Origin: Pegea sp. RAD2-039
Taxonomy: Eukaryota > Chordata > Thaliacea > Salpida > Salpidae
DNA: 64,000 nt
Direction: 5' to 3'
Assembly (NCBI GenBank): GCA_034620365.1
Contig: JAQGEQ010000084.1
Location: forward strand, 1,426,001-1,490,000
A program made the position numbers and the translations under genes. How positions within the stretch are numbered: the first letter of the stretch is position 1; each line of letters opens with the position of its first letter. This document shows positions 47,485-60,660 of the stretch, in pieces. The notes beneath the pieces are model-generated. The model saw only the letters and a program-made list of their open reading frames with translations. It was not told the origin of the DNA and did no database searches.

Positions 47485-49444
47485 ATTTGCTTTTACGTAA
47501 AACATCAATAAAGTTTTGAAATAAAATACATTTTTAAGTGAGAGCTTATATTTGTAAAAACTTTAAAACATCAACATTATTTAAAAGTAAATTTTTTGTC
47601 ATCGCATTTTTTTCTATGAAAGCTTCACTCAAATGAAGTAATTTTTTTAAACATATCTATACTAAAGTTTTACATTTATTTACTTAAAGTTCACATTTGT
47701 AAAAAATAAAAAAAAATATCGCAACCACGAATTCAAAACTTTATGGTAAGGTAGTCAAATAGCGTATTTAGTGTAGGCTGGATTCAGGGGTATAATTATT
47801 TAAAATCATTTCAAAGACTTTTTGAACAAAAGTAAAGAAATTGCATCAGTTTAACTGAATATATATTTTTTGAAAATTAACCTTTAAATTACATGAAATA
47901 AATAAAGATGAGTTTGTATTTTTTAATTACAAAAAGGCAAATTTCAAAACTAGTCAAAAATAAATCAGATAAAATTTTAACTGACTAAAAAATAACATCA
48001 ATTGCTACTTCATTCATAATGGAGAGAAAAATTATGAATAAAATTTCTTTCAATTTTTAGTCGGTCATCTAAGACAATAATTTAAACACCGCTATTATTG
48101 TTAGATACACTGAGATAGGAGATTGAAAAATTCATTCCTAACAAAAAAAAACTATACAGTTAACTGCACATCCGCTTGTTAAGTAACTTTAAAGTCTTAG
48201 AAGTTTAACAAAAGTATATAAATAGTTATTATATGTATACTCTCATTACAGATCTCTAAAATATTTTTTACTTGCTCAGAGATCCGGATGACATTTTTAA
48301 AACTCATCTAAGTTTCCTATGAACATACTTAATTTTTCAAAGTTTGTTTTAATAATACTTAGATACAGACCTGTTAAAAATTCTTTCATAATTTATTATG
48401 CTGGTAATAAAATCGATTTAACATTTTTCTAAAAGATTTTTTAAAATTGCCATTTTAGTACAAAACTTTTTCACATGTTTCACAGCTAGCTAATATTACT
48501 TAGTCAATAATAAAGTTTCTTTTTTTAAGTACTTTGTAGATATATAATAAAGAACTTGAAACTGTCAGGCTTCAAATAGAAAAATAAAGTTTTTTTAAAT
48601 TTATTAAGTCAGTTTAGAAACTAATTACTAATTGGAATAATTTTTATATTAAGAAGTTAAAATACTAAGATGTATGATCACAACAAGACTAAAAAATCTT
48701 CATTTCCACGAAAGGAAAATAGTTTTTAATATTAAATATTTAGATACTAAGAATGTCTTTGCAACACTTTTCTCGGGAGAACTTGAAGAGACTACAATTT
48801 CTTACAATATACAGATGTTTTTCATCTGCTTCTGGATCTGTATGTATTCTGTTTATAAACTTTATGTGCTAGTGATAATTAGTTTTTTATCTGTTGAGAA
48901 AACTTGTTAAAATTTAATTTTATAATCATGTTTGTTATAACATAGCCTTTTTATGTAATACTTTGTTTTATATTCATATAAAACTAAATACTTGTGACTT
49001 AAATATTTTAAGACATGTGTAATAAGTTATAATGATATTTCTATTCTACGATTTATGCTTAGTTTAAGGTTGCTTAAATAGTGAGAAAATTGAGATATAT
49101 TGTTGTTAGTAGAAAAATATTTAATTAAATTTTAATCAAACTGAAATTGTTACTAAAATTATTTATTTTAATTTTACTTTAATTTACCATTCTTACTAAA
49201 TAATTTTATTTCTTTAGTGACTAACAATGATAATTTTAGTAGAATACAAAAAAACAATTTATTTTTAAGATTTTTATAGTACAGAAATAAAATACTTAGT
49301 TAAATTGCATAAAATTTAAAATTAAACAGATCTATAGCCTAGATAATATTTCTTCATTGATAGATTTAAGTGATGTTAGTATAAAATTGATATTGCTTTA
49401 AAGATTATTAACAAAAGAAATAATTTTCAATCAATCATTTTTAG
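47485..49444. other. Gap upstream of DDX28, first DDX28 exon unresolved
   Basis: About 2 kb of AT-rich DNA. The DDX28 N-terminus, expected to be a short basic mitochondrial targeting segment, must lie here. The best candidate is an ATG at 48674 starting M-I-T-T-R-L-K-N-L-H-F, with GT donor candidates in the right phase a little downstream, but nothing proves it. Confidence 0.4.
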
Positions 49445-52232
49445 GATCCTGTGGATATTCCTGTAATATCATTTCCACAATCTACAAAAAATAGAATTCT
49501 TAAAAGATTGTATAATAAAAACAAACATTTTAGTGAGTAAAATATATAAAAATAAGAAAGTTTATAAATATAATTATTTATTTATTGTAGTGAATAGACA
49601 CCAATGTACAAGTGTAAACTTTTGTTGTTGAATCTTTTTAAGTAATTACTAAGATATATAAATATAGTAAATTATATAAATAAATAAATAAATAAATATG
49701 GTCACTTTAGCTAATAAAGTTATATTTCATATAAATAATTGTTTTATTTTTTTTTCTTGCCATTTACAATTGAGCCAAATGTTGAACTTTAAAACTTTGT
49801 TAGTGTCTAAACTTTTACATTTAAGAATCAAAGCTTCAATTAGCTCAACCTGGTGGCATCTATATATCATCCAGTGATTCACAAAATTCCATGTTTAAAA
49901 AAGACCAGTTTTCAAAGTTCAATCCACCCAAAATTTCAACAGAAAGTTGGACTAGTAGAAAAAGTCCCGGGCGTTTTCTTAAGATTCATCCTTTGCAAAC
50001 GGTTTGTATCTTCTTCTGATGATTAAATGTTTTTATATTTTAGTTTTTATGGTATGTAGAATCCTTCAAAGAAATCAGCAAGGAAAAACTTTTCTGATCT
50101 TGTTCAGTCAAACTCACTTGGATTAGTCGAATCACTTAAGAATATAAATATTATCAAACCAACAATTATTCAAGAAAAAGCCATTCCAGTTGTTGCTTCA
50201 GGTAAAAATTTCAAAGTTAAACATTTCAACTTATAAGAATTTGAAGTTCATTTTTAAAAAGAAAGCTTTTCCATGAATACAAAAAGTCCTTAGAAGAAAT
50301 CATTTAATTTTATGATGCTTACATCAGCTTGTTAGGAAAAATTGAGTAATTGACTAAATTTACTCAGGTGAAAATGTTTTGTTTGCTGCTGAAACCGGCA
50401 GTGGTAAAACTTGGACTTATCTTATTCCAATAATTGAGAATGTTTTGAAAAATCGTGAATCAAGGCCAGAGCTCGAAAAAAATGGACCAGAAGCTATTGT
50501 CCTGGTCCCTACAAGGGAGCTTTGTGAACAAACTAAAGTACTTTCATTTTTTATACCCAACAAAAACTGTTATACTAGTTTTGAGGTGATCTCTATCTGA
50601 ACTAAATTTGATTTTTTATTAGTCGATGGGCGAAAAGGTTAATCTACCAGTTAAATTTGTTTCTCTTGGTTCAAACCTTGACAAGGTAGTTACAACTTTT
50701 CTAAATAATTTTTAGAGTTTGTATAAAGCTGTTTTATCAGGTTAAACAATCTGATTTTAATCAAGCCTTCCCTGATGTTGTTATTGCTACACCCCCCTCT
50801 TTGATTTCAGCATTATTCACAGGTATACGTAAAATATAAATTTCAATCGTTACAAAATCCATTTTAGCAACATCTTATATTTAGGACGTTTTAGTTTTAC
50901 TCATGTTCGACAAATTGTGATTGATGAGTGTGACACATTGTTCGATGAAAGCTTTCACACAGCTATTCTACGTTGTCTTCGACAATTTAATGTAAATTTG
51001 TTTTTTTTTTCTTTAAAAAGAAGAATAAATCTCTAAATTTCTATTTCATTTATAGATTCGAAATGGTTTTAGCAGGCCTTTGCCAGTGCAGCACACTTGT
51101 CAGTTGATTATGTGTGGAGCTACAATTCCTACTTCTTCTGATTCTCATCTTTCTTCAATTCTTTCTGTAAATTTGAATGAAAAGTTGTTGATGTTTACTA
51201 ATCAAAGTATTTAGGTTGAAAAAATGAAAGTTGTTAAGACTGGATATCTTCATCGTATAAGTACTCATATCAGTCATCACTTCTTACGAGTAAAACCATC
51301 TGAAAAGCTAAATCTTTTACTGAAAGAAGTTGAAAATAAGAATCTTACAGATAAGATTATCATATTTTGTAATGAAACTAGAACTTGTAAAGCAATTTGT
51401 AAATTGGCTTTTCAAAATGGAATTCTAATTTCAAGGTGTGATGGAACTATGTCTTCACGGGTTTGTTTGCAGCACTCATACTAAAACTTTGTTTAAAACC
51501 AGATCACCTTACCAATTTATTAACTGCTTTAACAAATCTTAATGTAGTTATAATTTTACAACAAATCCTAAAACAAAAAAATTGTTTTTAATTCTTACTT
51601 TTCTAAATAAAACTTAAATACAAAACTTCAAACTAATCTGATTCATTTAATTCTTTTATCTTTATAGAGTCGCCAAACAGTTTTAGACTCATTTTTGTCA
51701 GGAAAAATAGATGTTCTAGTGACCACGGATCTTTTATCAAGAGGAATAAATACTCCTGATGTAAGTTTAACTATTTTTTCCAAATTATTTCCCGATCTAA
51801 TATTCTGAAAAACTTTCCGCAAAATCTTTTATTTGATTTCAAAAAAACTATCTGTTTATTTCCATGACTAGTCGTAACACTTTACTGGCAGGTGTCCCAC
51901 GTTATTAACTTCAATGTACCAAATCATTTGTCCGATTACTTACATAGAAGTGGCCGAGTTGGACGTGTGGACAGCGATCCAAAGCTAAAGTCTAAAGTCA
52001 CAACATTTGTTTCAAAACCATATGAAGTTGAAATCGTAGCAAAAATTGAGGTAACAAATCAATCGCTTCTAAAAAACGATTTTTTTGAAGATTTATATTT
52101 CAACAAAAACCTAAACTCTTAAATAAATAGGACGCGGTGCGAAGACGGAGCGAATTGAATGAAGTAGATGCAAATATCAAGCAGCATCACCGGCTAAGAT
52201 GGCAGAAAAAGAAGCTTGAATCAATTGTTTGA
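49445..52232 (+). CDS. DDX28: DEAD-box RNA helicase DDX28 (N-terminal exon not resolved)
   Basis: Twelve exons in phase: 49445-49532, 49826-50001, 50060-50201, 50368-50537, 50623-50685, 50741-50822, 50885-50991, 51056-51166, 51215-51460, 51668-51760, 51892-52050 and 52131-52232 (512 residues plus an unseen start). All helicase motifs appear in order: Q-motif-like PTIIQEKAIP, AAETGSGKT (motif I), VPTREL (Ia), ATPPSLI (Ib), DECDTLFDESF (II), CGATIP (III), IIFCNET (IV), TTDLLSRGIN (V) and HRSGRVGR (VI). The flank IPVISFP, the DTLFDESF string and the C-terminal AKIEDAVRRRSEL match human DDX28 rather than other DEAD-box proteins. DDX28 is a mitochondrial helicase needed for large mitoribosomal subunit assembly. 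Motif II has DECD instead of DEAD, and motif III has GAT instead of SAT; the latter is also GAT in human DDX28. Confidence 0.88.
49677..49697. repeat. (TAAA)n microsatellite in DDX28 intron
   Basis: About five tandem TAAA units lie between the first two mapped DDX28 exons. Confidence 0.75.
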
Positions 52233-52677
52233 AAGAATTTGTTGAAAATATCTGTCATCTTGTAGATGTATTTATTTGTCGTATAAATAGCAACTTTTGT
52301 GAACTTAAAATCACTTAACATACTAGAAAATATGGGAGGTTAAATTATGGACAAATTACTAATTTCACAACCAAATAGAATATTTCATTTAATTGCTTTG
52401 AAATTTGTGATATATAGTCAAGTATATCAATTTTACATCATTAATTTTGAATAGCTCAGTAAACCTGTCAAAAATTAGAAAGTAAATCATATTTTTATTT
52501 CGATACTTAGTAGAATTGTGTAAACAATAATCAAAGGATACAGATAATCATGATACTTTTCAAAGCAGTTTTATTTAGATAAAAAGAAAAATATGTTCAA
52601 AACAAAAATTTCATAAATGCTCTGCATGCTGTTAGGTCATTTGCAAGTTTAGACAAAATTGAAAAATAGTCAGATGT
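52233..52677. other. Convergent 3' region between DDX28 and ANKUB1
   Basis: The two genes end facing each other with 445 bases between stop codons. On the minus strand an AATAAA (TTTATT at 52494-52499) is a plausible ANKUB1 poly(A) signal. No other feature seen. Confidence 0.45.
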
Positions 52678-55600
52678 TTACGCTAAGGGTAATGTTTGCT
52701 CTTTTTTGACACCACGTTTCGAAAGCGAGGCTGCCATTCGAATTTGCTGAAGCCAAGGTTTTTCAGTGAACGAGCTCGATAGCGCCACGCAGCGGATTGC
52801 ATGTTGGCGAGAAGCCATGCCACGATATGTCTGAAACTTTGCTAAGGTTTGACGCACAGGGTTAGGGCTTGACCCATTTGGTGACCAGTAAAAGAATGGT
52901 CTCTTACGAATTTCTATACTACGAGCTGGTAGAGGTAGACCAGGGTCTGTATTTTCTTTTCTAAAATTCATGATTGGATGTCGGTCAGAATTGTCTGAAA
53001 GCCATTTTGAAGGTCTTCTTGATATCAAGCTGACTTCACTGCTGTCATAAAATCGAAAACTGGAGTTGATATCATCTGTGAACCTAAAAATTGGCTCATC
53101 ATTTCGACTTTCTTTGAGTGAAGAACTTTGATAAACATTTGGAAGCTTTATGCTTCGATTATTATCACCAGATGTACTTCTTTTCAGGGAGCTTTTTTTA
53201 GATGTTTTATTTTCTTTTGTCCCAATTGACCCTTTTATTGTTTTAGGCAAGCGTAGCTGTCTATGTAAAGCATTTTGGTTCGATTCTGCGTCGGTGAAAC
53301 TTACAATTGAAGAGTTGTTGAAAACTGAAGAAGAAGATTCCAATGAAGACATTGAAGTATTTGGCAACTTGCCAGTTTCAACCGGTTTAAACCGGTTCTT
53401 TCGCGACTTGTTTGCCAAAAATCTGTTTTTAGTTCTAGTAGCCAGTACGAACAGATAACATTCGATCACTTCGTGTGTTGCTCGTTTTTCCATTTACTTC
53501 ACTGAATGATAAAGAATTTGCTGGCTTTGATCCGTACCCATCTATTACTAGATCTGAGCAACCAACTAAGGCTCCAGTTTTTTGAGGTACTCCTTTGAAA
53601 GTTGATTTGTTGGTTCCATGTATAAGCAGCACATTCTTCTTTGCTCTTTCGCTCCAACGTAAAATCCGACAGAAGACGATAAGAGGTAAAGAGATGTTTT
53701 TTCCGCTTTTTCTGCCCCATTGCCTAGCAATAAGGAATTCAAAACAAGGACGATGACGATAGTGCATCACGATCTGAATGGAAATCAAATTTTTCATCAT
53801 TTCAAATAACTACATATGATAAAAAGTTTTCGAAAGTTCTTAAAAAATATAGTTCTTACCTGCAATGGTGTTCGACCCAAATGGTCAGTAGTGATAAAAC
53901 AAAGAGGGCTGCTCTTAACGAATAGTCTTAGCAGAGGTAAATGCCCTCTGATACAAGCTCGGTGTAAAGGACACACTTTGCTTTCAAAATGCTCACTTTC
54001 AAAACACCATTTTCTTCCTGGATATAACCCAACTGGTTCATGAGCTTTTGCTCCATACTAGACAAACAAATTCCTCTTTTATTTTTGTATAAACTAAAAA
54101 TTGAAATTTCATTGACTTTTTTGTTGGCTATTTACTCATGATCATTACAAAGAACAAAAATATGCTTTTGTGGATCAAAAAAGTCATGTTTTAAAAGTGA
54201 GTTTTGATTTTACCAACTACTAGATTGTTAAAAATATTGCAAATAACTTCAGAAATTTTAAATTTTCAAAAAAAAAGTTAAATATTTACTTCGTAAAATG
54301 TTTAAAATAATTATTTACTTTCATCATTGCTACTGCAAGGCCAATGTGTCCTCGGTCTGCAGCAATGTATAAAGATACTTTCTGCTGAAACAGTCGGATT
54401 GGCTTGCTAAATGAGAAGTATCTTCTTACAACTCTTTCATGTCCTGAAAAATTGATCTTCAAAATTACGATTTCAGAGCAAAGAAACTGCTTAGAAGTGT
54501 GTCTTATGTTGTTTTATAAGTTTTACGTGAATTAAAATAATCGAAACATGCTTTTATTTATTGGTGTGATTTGTCTTTAACTTGTCTGCAATTTTTATAT
54601 CGAACTTCAATCGCCTTCGTGAAAATGAAAAGAAATTTCTAAGTTTTGAAAGCTAGAAAATGTTAATAGCATCACAAACATTAAATGTTTGCAGAAGAAA
54701 AGCTCAAACTTTAGTTTTAATTGTTTTGTGTGTGTGATAAAAAAAGTTCAAATAAAAACAAAGAAACATCAGACGTCTGACATCAAAATACAGTTTCAAT
54801 GATACAACTCTCAGCTTTGATCTTGTTGTTCCACCTCTGGAATTGAATGTAGATTAAAAGATTGTGGAATAAACAACAAAAGTTGTCTTTGTTGCTTTTT
54901 TCAGGCAGTTACAAAAGTGAAAGTGTAAACACACTTGTAGTAGTTTTAAAAGTTTATTGACTTTGGTTTAGTTTACGATAATGGCGCCCAATAGAAAAGT
55001 TGAATGCCACCAATTTCAAGAAACGTGACAGGTAAATACGTAAATGATGACGTCTTAAAGTTTAAGGTTTTTACTGGGTCTTAAAAAGCTAGCAAATATT
55101 TTATCAAAACAAAGTTTTCAACAAACCTGCGATTGCAGCTAAAATAAGTTCATTCCATCCATCCCAGAGATCCAAACGAATCTGAGATCCTAACTCCACT
55201 CCATAATGGTCTAATAAATTAGTATCAAAAATTTCTTGCATATGTCCGTTGCTTGTTTTAACAGGATTAGATGGATTACTGATATATTCATCTTCGCTCG
55301 ATGCATTATTGGCTGGAAGATTTGGGTTGAAAGTCAAACGGAATATTGAAACTGGAATTCCGAGTCTTTCTGCTATAATTGATTTCAAATCGGACACAGT
55401 ATCCTGTTAAAAATGTTTCTACACTCTTATATCAAATATTTTGATTCTTAAAACTTGCTTAAATAGAAAAATACAGAAAAGTTTAAATAAAACCAATAAA
55501 TTTTCAACTATTTAAATATTTAGTGACTTTCACAGATTGATTTTAAGATTCAATTCTAATCATCCTCCTTAGAGTTGGTATTTAGTTGCATTTAAATTAA

Positions 55601-57257
55601 AAGCTAAAATAGCTGTTTTTTTATTAGCACAAAAACTGTTGATACAGAAGTTATTAAATATTCTAACAAAATAGTAAAATCATCTTAAGTTTTGATAAGT
55701 GATTAAAATAAGTTTAAAACAACAACATTTGGTCGACAATAATTTGAAATTTTTATTTGAAAGATATTTTGAATTAATATGAAACTACCTACACCCACAT
55801 ATCAATAAAAAGTTCAGATATTCTTCGGTTATTTAAGAAGATAAATCTTTGTATTACTATTTGTACACTAACAGAGAATTGTATGAACAAATATGAGAAA
55901 GTAAACATAATTTCTGATTACTAAAAATGATTTATTTATCTTGACTTTAAATCATTCTTGGAAAACCAAAAGAAAGGACTACGAACGTGAATTAACAATT
56001 GATATAGTAGTTTAATAATTGATTTACCACCTATAGATATCTTTATCATTTATAATTCCAAGAAAAACAGAGCATTTTCAAGAAGATTAAACGTTTCCAC
56101 TTTCAGTGCAGGCGCAGATGACAAAAAAAATTAAAGAAAAAAGACCTTTAAATCTATTTTATAATTTTATTAAGATTTTTTACTTGAAGAAACTCAAAGT
56201 TTTAAGAATGACTCTTAGAGCAAGACTCATACAAGTTTGAAAACCACTTTTTCTGATAAGCACACTACTTTCTTACAAGATTAAAAGAACTTATAACTGA
56301 ATGGTAAGTATATTTCCAAATATTGCTGATTCAATAAGCGTGCTTAATAAACAAGTTTATCGACTTTACATATTTAATTATGTTATTAGACACATTATTA
56401 AATTTCTGATCAACTTACTTTGTAAACATCTATATCTTCAGTTATTTTTAACACTGTATAATTATTGTAGGCTAAATAAATGAGCAAATTTGGTTTGGAG
56501 ATTGTTTTCAAATGACATTTTATCACAGATCCTGAGACTATGCTAATGTCATTTAAGACCCAATCATTTTGAAGAGATGCACCTGGACGGAAACAATTTA
56601 TTTTTATTTATCTTGTTATCTATGATACAATTTAACTTTTGATAACTAAAAATAATTAATTATGATATAATTATCATAATACATGATTATGGTATAATGA
56701 ATGTTTCAAGTAAGTGTAACTTTTACGAAATTATTTATAAGTATTTAAAAGGTATTACGAAAGATTTGGGTTTAGTATAAAACTAATCGATATCTAGTCA
56801 TTATTTAGCGAGTTGAGTTTTGTAATTATTTTCTGCTAAATGTAACTAAACGAGTATTTTTATAGATTATGAAAAAATACTTTTAAATTTTCAATTTAAA
56901 AACAACTATTTAAAAAAGCAAGTATTATAAAACAAATTAACTTAAACCAAAAGCAAATAGATTTCAAACATTTGAGCCTGGAAAATACCAGGCAGCGGAA
57001 ATTACTGACTATAGTTTTTCTTTATATAAATTATGATATAAAAGATAGCACCGAGGTTAAAAAAATTAAAGAAATTAAAAAAATTAAGTAAACATCAAAC
57101 CTCCAAAGTTAAACTCTAGATGTCTTCCAACTTTAGTATCTTCTGCTGTTTCTTTAACAAATCTTTCACGGATTTCATTCTTTAAATCTTTCACAGTATC
57201 ATCTGGTTTAACATCTAGTGAATATCTTGAATCTTCGTATACTACTGTTATCCTCAT
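52678..57257 (-). CDS. ANKUB1: ANKUB1: ubiquitin-like and ankyrin repeat protein, seven exons
   Basis: Minus-strand exons 57257-57101, 56582-56419, 55403-55127, 54443-54319, 54057-53860, 53773-53498 and 53406-52678 join in phase to 641 residues. Residues 1 to about 90 are a ubiquitin-like domain (MRITVVYEDSRYSLDV, then TVKDLKNEI), matching MRIFIAFEG of human ANKUB1. A second ubiquitin-like segment (DTVSDLKSIIAERLGIPVS, then LDLWDGWNEL) matches KTVSDL and LDVWDGWKE. Ankyrin repeats follow (KVSLYIAADRGHIGLA, CPLHRACIRGHLPLLRLF, GRTPLQ). The long last exon is a disordered linker ending with F-T-E-K-P-W-L-Q-Q-I, the same terminal motif as the vertebrate protein (FKEKPWLQQL). Function is not well known. 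The exon 6 donor is GTAAAT; the acceptor at 53408-53407 gives the correct frame and skips a stop. The ATG is two bases after an AG (57261-57260). Confidence 0.93.
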
Positions 57258-60200
57258 AACTAAAATTTTATATAATAATTTAATTAAAGAAAATTCACTA
57301 CACCAGGTATTAACTAAAATTATATGGAATGAGGTTTATCCAATTTTCTTTTCAAACGAAATTATTTATACTATTTACTATAAAGACGAGATATCATTAA
57401 GGAAAAATCTGTAGTTCTTATATCTACTTTAAACCTTTTGTAATTCTCAAGTAGTTTTTGGCTACACGAGCATTTTATACCTATAAGTCCATAGAAACAA
57501 TCTTGATATATGAATCACAGTTTCTATTTTAATAAGAGAAAACTTGGAAATAAGAACATGTATTAGAATAAGCTTTTTGTATGTATCGACGAACAAAAAC
57601 TCTCAAGTAACGCATTATGATGTATAACCTTTCCACTTTCTCTATCTATTGTTAGACTTTATACTCTTTCAAACAATCATTTTCTTATCGAGAAAATAAA
57701 AAAAATCTCACAACTGTAAATAAGTTTTAAAGAAGTTTTCAAATAAAATGCTTTGATTTGAAGTTGCTTCACAAATACATTTTTTTAAACTAAGAAAGTA
57801 AAATTATAAAAATATTAAACTTTTTTCTTATAGTTTTTATGTAATTTGAACGCCTACCAACACAAACCTTTAAAGTAAATCTTTATTTATTGACTTAAAC
57901 TTCCAAATCAATACTGATGATTGTTTAGTTAATGAGATACGCAAATAATTTTTTATTTGTAAAGCCTGTCTGTATATATATCATGTTTTTCATCTAAACG
58001 TCTACCTATATTTAATTAAACTTATACACATTAGTTTTAATTAGGTAAAATTAAAGCAAACTAGTTTGAAATCAAAAGATCTAACTATATGTTAATAATA
58101 ACTTGTAAACAGAACCAAATAAGCAGCAGTTTAACTTAAAATTTTTAATTAGAATATTTCGAAACTTCCCTAGCTTACACAACATCTCAATGCTTCTGAA
58201 AGACTATTAGAAAACTCAAGATGACATTTATAAATCGATTCAATCAAATATTGAATTGTTAGAAGAAAAGTGTTTTGTAACTTTGCTAAATCTACAGTAA
58301 AAACAATCTTTCACCTTTTAGAATCATAATTTCTGTAATGCTTTGGGTGCTGCAGCTAATAACGAATCTTCTTCTTAAAGAGATGTTTTGTGAATTTTTT
58401 TCCGAAAACAACTTAAACCCAAGTTGCTTTATCATCAACGGTCAAACTACAGTTAAAATAGACTTCTGTCACAATAACAGTTTAAAACTTACTCATTGTA
58501 CGAAAAGGCGAAATAAACAATTCTCAATACTTTTGACACATTCATCAGAACAAGTTTCACTTGAAAATAGGAGAATACTTAGAAAATAGTTTTAAGCTTT
58601 AAGTTTAGCTAAAGTTTTTGTGATAAAATTAAACGATTGCATAATCTTGAAAAATCATTTTATAGTTTTTATGTTGATACAAGGTAAAGTGAAATGCTTT
58701 TAGAAATCTTTTAGAAATCTAAGAGTTTAGATTTTTTAATAAACTAAATTGCATATGACAATGACAAGTGTGTTGTGTTGCTTATAATAGTTTTAAATCT
58801 GTTTTTGTATGTATTTGTTATCTTAAGATTTTTACTTATTATAGAGATGAAAAAGAATTAGTTGTTTCTTATTCTTTAAAGAATGTTGATTTTTGTCACT
58901 TGAGTAATAAATATCAATATGTTTGTTTGTTTTAATCAAGTTTTACCATATGCGCATGAATCATCTAAAACTATTTATTTATTTACTTATGCTTTGTTGT
59001 ACTTTAATTTTAGCACTGTTGAAACATAGCAAATATTATCTCTGCAGTAAAAAGAAAATTCAAACAAAATAGTTTACGTTTATCATTTTTTAGAAATATG
59101 CTTAGGTATGCTTTATAACTAATTTCATCTTATGAATTATATCAAGATTTAATTGTCTACTAAAATGTATTGTAAATAATTAAGCTCAGAATTTCAAGAG
59201 GCCAGAACCTAAATGTTTGAGAAATAATTTGTACCATGTACTAGGGTATGAAGTAGCTCTATAGTTTTATAAAACCATCTTTAAAAACTCAATTCTTGCT
59301 TGGCAATTAACTAACTAATTTTGCAGCAAAAACTGTTTTAACAACTTAGATTTCAAAAAGTCAGGTTTAATTTAATTGTTATTTTTAAGCAGTTTACTTT
59401 CATTGAATAATTCTTTACCACTTTTTGTTGAATATAATTCTTAATATCTCTGAAATAAGTCTGTCATAAATTATCAGACATTTAAATCTTTAGAATAAAG
59501 TCTTCATAGTTTTTAGTTAAAATTCATAATGTTTGATTAGTGTGTCAGCTTTTACAAATAATACTGCTTTCCAGTTTGAATAAACAAACAATTAACTGAT
59601 TTTTCACCTATACGATGTGCAGTATTACTCAACTTCAATCTATGTCAGAATGTTGCAACTAAACTACTTTTGTACATTTTTAATTAATTAAAAGGTTTTA
59701 GTTAAAGAACTTAGTAAGTAGATTAGAATATAACTATAGAATGTTAATTGTCTATGTTTCAATTATTTATTTTTTACGGCAAATTATGATATACTAAGTT
59801 AAATTCTTAATAAAGTTTAGCATATGTCAATTGAGTATAGTAATTACAGAAAACAATTGATTAAAACTTAACTTTATAAAAACTGAACTATTAAAAATAC
59901 TAGTGTGTTTCCGGTTAAAGTACTTTATTTTGTTCAAAAAAGCAAACAAAAAATATTATAAGCCAGAGATAGTTTGACATTTTGTTGAAGATATTGAAAA
60001 CAGACTAAAGAAAATGAAGAATTTAGTGATTTATTTCACCGCCAATATCTAAGTTTGTATCTGAATATATTTCAAATAAGAGCTTGTTGAAAAATTTATG
60101 TTTGTCACCGATAAATTTGTATGGTTTAAACATGAGTCATACCATGTCATAAATAGAGAAATAATGACAACTTATGTTATGATTTTTAAATTCAAGCAAT

Positions 60201-60660
60201 TCTGATTCATTTTGTACTTATATCAAAGAAAATATGGTTTTGTTTTTGCAGCTTTTCTTATAGTAATGATATTTCTATATATTACTAGATTACTAATTCG
60301 TTAGGCATTTTAGTTGTCCTACGTTGTTAGGTTTACATCTAACTTTTTAGATTACTATCAAATACAAATAAATAATTATTTTGTTTGATACAGCTTAAAG
60401 ATAATTTTTCTAAAGTTTGACTATTATATTGTGCATGATATTTCATAAAAATTCTTATTAAAACATTTTCAAGCTAAAAGTTAGAGCTTTATTATTCTAA
60501 AATGAAGTTTAAAACAATAATCAATGAAAAGTTTAAAATAACTTCAAATAAGAATTTTGAAAAGCTGTAAGCAAAACAATCAACTAAAAATATTTTTTTT
60601 GCACAGGAAGTATTATGTATCTGAACTTTTAAACTAAAATACAAATAGAGTCTTTTAGAG
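57258..60660. other. Divergent intergenic region, no gene seen
   Basis: This 3.4 kb lies between the divergent starts of ANKUB1 and the right-end gene and should hold promoters for both. The frame at 58338-58589 is isolated and lacks splice or family support. No repeat or RNA gene recognised. Confidence 0.45.

Noticed and set aside
53816-54043. Plus-strand 75-codon frame, and others at 53150-53458
   Set aside because: They are antisense to ANKUB1 exons, which have clear family similarity on the minus strand.
54980-55030. ATGGCGCCCAATAG start-like sequence in an ANKUB1 intron
   Set aside because: The frame closes after about 13 codons, and the region is simply the intron between exons 3 and 4.
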